This document shows, in pieces, positions 61,268 through 64,000 of a stretch of DNA of 64,000 nt. The stretch is taken from assembly GCA_002427815.1 (NCBI GenBank), contig DIZF01000007.1:98707-162706 (forward strand), read 5' to 3'. The notes below the pieces were generated by a model that did not search any database, was not told the DNA's origin, and saw only the letters and a list, made by a program, of their open reading frames with translations. Origin of the DNA: Ramlibacter tataouinensis (GTDB taxonomy: Bacteria; Pseudomonadota; Gammaproteobacteria; Burkholderiales; Burkholderiaceae_C). Numbering within the stretch: position 1 is the stretch's first letter; each line of letters begins with the position of its first letter. A program made the translations under genes and the position numbers.

Positions 61268-63601
61268 CTACTCGACCCGTTCAATCGAAGTCGGCTTGAA
61301 CCCGAGGTCCGCGGTCTTGCCCTTGCGGCCGCGCGCGGTCTTGGCGTTGTTCAGCGAGCGGATCTCCAGCGTCTCTTCGCGCTCCTTGCCGCCGCGGCCG
61401 ATGCCGGAGATCTTCACGCTGCGCGTGTACGCCGCGGCGCCGGCCAGCGTGTCCTTGGCGTCCAGGTCGATCAACATCAGGCCGCGCCCGCCATTGACCA
61501 TGGGCTTGAGCTCGCCGATCTCGAAAGTGAGGATGCGACCGCCCGTCGAAGCGCAGGCGACATGGGTTGCGGGTGCTTGCGGCGGCACACTCGCGGGCGA
61601 AGGGCGGCACACAGTTTCGCCGGCCCCGCAACTGATGAAGGCCTTGCCCGCCTTCAGCCGCGACATCATGTTCTCGACCGTCGCCAGGAAACCGTAGCCC
61701 CCGGAACTGCTCAGCAACAACCAGGCAGCGGGCGCGCCGGCGAAATAGTGGAGCAGTTGCGTGCCCGGCTCCAGTTCGACGAGCGTCGTCACGGGCTGGC
61801 CGTCACCGCGCGCACCGGGCAGGACCGACACCGGCACGGTGTAGACGCGGCCGTTGCTGCCGAACGCCATCAGGGTATCGACGGTACGGCACTCGAACGT
61901 GCCGTAGAGACCATCGCCCGCCTTGAAGGCGAAACTCGCCGCCTCGTGGCCATGACCCTGGCGCGCGCGCACCCAGCCTTTTTGCGAGACGACCACCGTC
62001 ACCGGCTCGTCGATCACCCGGATCTCGGCCATGGCTTTCTTCTCGGTCTGGATCAAGGTGCGGCGCGGGTCGGCGAACTGCCTGGCATCCTGCTCGATCT
62101 CCTTGATCATCAGGCGGCGCAGCGCCGCCGGACTGCCGAGGATGTCCTCGAGCCGCTTCTGTTCTTCGCGCAGTTCCTTGAGTTCCTGCTCGATCTTGAT
62201 CGCTTCCAGCCGGGCCAGTTGGCGCAGCCGGATTTCCAGGATGTCCTCGGCCTGGCGGTCGCTCAGGCCAAAGCGTGCGATCAGCGCGGCCTTGGGCTCG
62301 TCGCTGCGGCGGATGATGGCGATCACCTCGTCGATGTTCAGCAGCACCAGCTGCCGGCCCTCGAGGATGTGAATGCGATCGGTGACCTTGCCCAGCCGAT
62401 GCCGCGAGCGCCGCTCGATGGTGGCCTGCCGGAAGGCGATCCACTCCAGCAGCATCTGGCGCAGAGACTTCTGCACCGGCTTGCCGTCCAGCCCGATCGA
62501 GGTGAGGTTGATCGGCGATGAACTCTCGAGGCTGGTATGCGCCAGCAGCGTGGTGATGAGATCCGACTGTTCGATGCGGCTGGTCTTGGGTTCGAACACC
62601 AGGCGCACTGCCGCGTCCTTGCTCGATTCGTCGCGCACCGTGTCGACCACGGCCAGCACGGTCTGCTTGAGCTGCACCTGTTCCTGGCCGAGCGCCTTCT
62701 TGCCGGCCCGGACCTTGGGATTGGTCAATTCCTCGATTTCTTCCAGCACCCTCTGCGTGCTCACGCCCGGCGGCAACTCGGTCACGACCAGTTGCCATTG
62801 GCCGCGCGCCAGCTCCTCGATCTTCCAGCGCGCCCGCACCTTCAGCGATCCGCGCCCGGTGCGATACGCCTCGGCGATGTCGGCCGCGGGGCTGATGATC
62901 TGGCCGCCGCCGGGGTAGTCGGGTCCGGGCAGCAAGCCGAGCAGTTCCGCGTCGTCGAGATTGGCATTCTTGATCAGCGCCACGCAGGCGTCGGCCACTT
63001 CGCGCAGGTTGTGGCTCGGAATCTCGGTGGCCAGGCCGACGGCGATCCCGCTCGCGCCGTTCAGCAGCGTGAAGGGCAGGCGCGCCGGCAATTGCTGCGG
63101 CTCCTGCGTGCTGCCGTCGTAGTTGGGAATGAAGGCTACCGTGCCCTCGTCGATTTCATCGAGCAGCAGGTTGGTGATGCGCGCCAGCCGCGCTTCGGTG
63201 TAGCGCATGGCCGCGGCGCCGTCGCCGTCGCGGCTGCCGAAGTTGCCATGCCCGTCGATCAGCGGATAGCGCTGCGAAAAGTCCTGCGCCATGCGCACCA
63301 GGGCGTCGTACGCGGCCTGGTCCCCGTGCGGATGGAAGCGGCCCAGCACATCGCCCACCACCCGCGCGCTCTTCACCGGCCGGGCACCGGCGGCGCCGGT
63401 GAAACCCAGGCCCATGCGCGACATGGAATACAGGATGCGGCGCTGCACGGGCTTTTGCCCGTCGCACACGTCCGGCAGCGCGCGGCCCTTTACAACGCTG
63501 AGCGCATATTCCAGGTACGCGCGCTGCGCATACGAGGCGAGGTCGAGCTCGGTGTCGTCGCCACCGTCGTCGCTGTTGAAGGAAATCAGTTCTTGTTCCA
63601 T
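61268..63601 (-). CDS. parC: DNA topoisomerase IV subunit A
   Basis: 777 residues. The catalytic tyrosine is Tyr134 (AMRYTEARL), in the winged-helix domain after HPHGDQAAYDAL. The beta-pinwheel C-terminal domain begins near residue 520 and carries SYGFLATVENMMSR-type repeats. It decatenates chromosomes with ParE. The quinolone-determining positions matching E. coli Ser80 and Glu84 read Gln95 and Asp99. A serine/glycine-rich loop lies after CGAGETVCRPS. Confidence 0.97.
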   Translation of the reverse strand: MEQELISFNSDDGGDDTELDLASYAQRAYLEYALSVVKGRALPDVCDGQKPVQRRILYSMSRMGLGFTGAAGARPVKSARVVGDVLGRFHPHGDQAAYDALVRMAQDFSQRYPLIDGHGNFGSRDGDGAAAMRYTEARLARITNLLLDEIDEGTVAFIPNYDGSTQEPQQLPARLPFTLLNGASGIAVGLATEIPSHNLREVADACVALIKNANLDDAELLGLLPGPDYPGGGQIISPAADIAEAYRTGRGSLKVRARWKIEELARGQWQLVVTELPPGVSTQRVLEEIEELTNPKVRAGKKALGQEQVQLKQTVLAVVDTVRDESSKDAAVRLVFEPKTSRIEQSDLITTLLAHTSLESSSPINLTSIGLDGKPVQKSLRQMLLEWIAFRQATIERRSRHRLGKVTDRIHILEGRQLVLLNIDEVIAIIRRSDEPKAALIARFGLSDRQAEDILEIRLRQLARLEAIKIEQELKELREEQKRLEDILGSPAALRRLMIKEIEQDARQFADPRRTLIQTEKKAMAEIRVIDEPVTVVVSQKGWVRARQGHGHEAASFAFKAGDGLYGTFECRTVDTLMAFGSNGRVYTVPVSVLPGARGDGQPVTTLVELEPGTQLLHYFAGAPAAWLLLSSSGGYGFLATVENMMSRLKAGKAFISCGAGETVCRPSPASVPPQAPATHVACASTGGRILTFEIGELKPMVNGGRGLMLIDLDAKDTLAGAAAYTRSVKISGIGRGGKEREETLEIRSLNNAKTARGRKGKTADLGFKPTSIERVE

Positions 63602-63656
63602 GGGATGCGAGAGCCGAAAATTCTCAGCTCTGGATTGTCAGGCCTGCCGGCCAGGG

Positions 63657-64000
63657 TCATTCAGGCCCGGTCTTGCTTTCGGCCTGCGCTGCCACCGCCA
63701 GCGGCAAGGCCGCCGGCTGGCCCGCCGGCAGGTTGCCTCGGCCCACGGCGCCACCCACGGGCAGTTCCATGCGGACGCGGCTGGGCGAGCGGCCGCCCGC
63801 GGACATCGACGGCGGTTTGAGCATCGCGTAGAGCTGCATCACGGTCTTCACGTAATTCTGGGTCTCGCGATAGTTCGGCACCTGGTTGCCCGCGCGCTGC
63901 ACGGCGCCCTCGCCAGCGTTGTAGGCGGCCAGCGCCAACTCCAGCCGACCGGCGTACAGGTCGAGCAGGTAACGCAGATAACGCGAACCGGTCTTGATGT
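63657..64000 (-). CDS. Lytic transglycosylase C-terminal part (gene continues right)
   Basis: The reverse frame is open across the right window edge and ends at 63657. The 114 visible codons hold the end of an SLT goose-lysozyme-like domain (TGSRYLRYLLDLY, LALAAYNAGEGAV, VPNYRETQNYVKTVMQLY) and a 40-residue proline/glycine/alanine-rich tail. The catalytic glutamate would lie outside the window. It probably cleaves peptidoglycan in the periplasm. It is on the same strand as parC, 55 bases upstream of it. Confidence 0.88.
   Translation of the reverse strand, partial: IKTGSRYLRYLLDLYAGRLELALAAYNAGEGAVQRAGNQVPNYRETQNYVKTVMQLYAMLKPPSMSAGGRSPSRVRMELPVGGAVGRGNLPAGQPAALPLAVAAQAESKTGPE

Overview
The window is 64 kb of high-G+C, densely coded chromosome. 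Gene content and order suggest a betaproteobacterium of the Burkholderiales, most likely Comamonadaceae (Ramlibacter, Variovorax or Polaromonas-like). The pointers are grpE-dnaK-dnaJ, parC beside a lytic transglycosylase, two LIV-type uptake systems for organic acids, a MoxR/DUF58/TgpA block and a CIO-like quinol oxidase. This placement is inference; there is no rRNA in the window and I recognise no tRNA.

Layout. 1-1590: start of prkA (reverse strand, runs off the left edge). 1893-8549: sugar-acid locus with an IlvD/Edd dehydratase, a D-2-hydroxyacid dehydrogenase, a LacI-type regulator and a divergent SDR. Two near-identical 14-bp palindromes sit at the two promoters and are very probably the LacI operators. 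An osmolyte-type binding-protein/permease fusion follows. 8566-20183: hydroxycinnamate (ferulate-type) locus. A single forward operon carries a bifunctional hydratase/3-hydroxyacyl-CoA dehydrogenase, a thiolase, a feruloyl-CoA synthase-like ligase, a full LIV-type transporter (permease and ATPase fused as one LivM-LivG protein) and a terminal MarR regulator. A divergent amidohydrolase sits at its head. 20289-22486: an HxlR-like regulator, a FAH-family enzyme, an FKBP isomerase and a decayed HxlR pseudogene. 22557-26491: heat-shock operon grpE-dnaK-dnaJ with a sigma-32-type promoter. 26697-30938: truncated EptA-like membrane protein, a PA0069-type radical SAM gene under a LexA box, and cydAB. 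31440-36096: etfB-etfA-acyl-CoA dehydrogenase-nitronate monooxygenase operon with two palindromes upstream. 36236-39281: HDAC-like, ECHDC3-like and MscS genes. 39323-44496: MoxR, DUF58, TgpA and MltB. 44521-49614: alpha-E, circularly permuted ATP-grasp, and a comEC carrying an in-frame repeat insertion and a C-terminal frameshift. 49714-56591: MFS transporter, trypsin-like protease and a second five-gene LIV operon. 56732-60748: fused ATP-grasp/alpha-E protein, transglutaminase and RidA. 61268-64000: parC and a partial lytic transglycosylase.

Most unusual content: two versions (split and fused) of the little-characterised ATP-grasp/alpha-E/transglutaminase system within 16 kb; a 306-312-bp dispersed repeat with terminal inverted repeats in two copies; a 411-bp fold-back element with nested inverted repeats between ridA and parC; and a 13-bp tandem duplication that shifts the end of comEC out of frame and makes it overlap the next gene.
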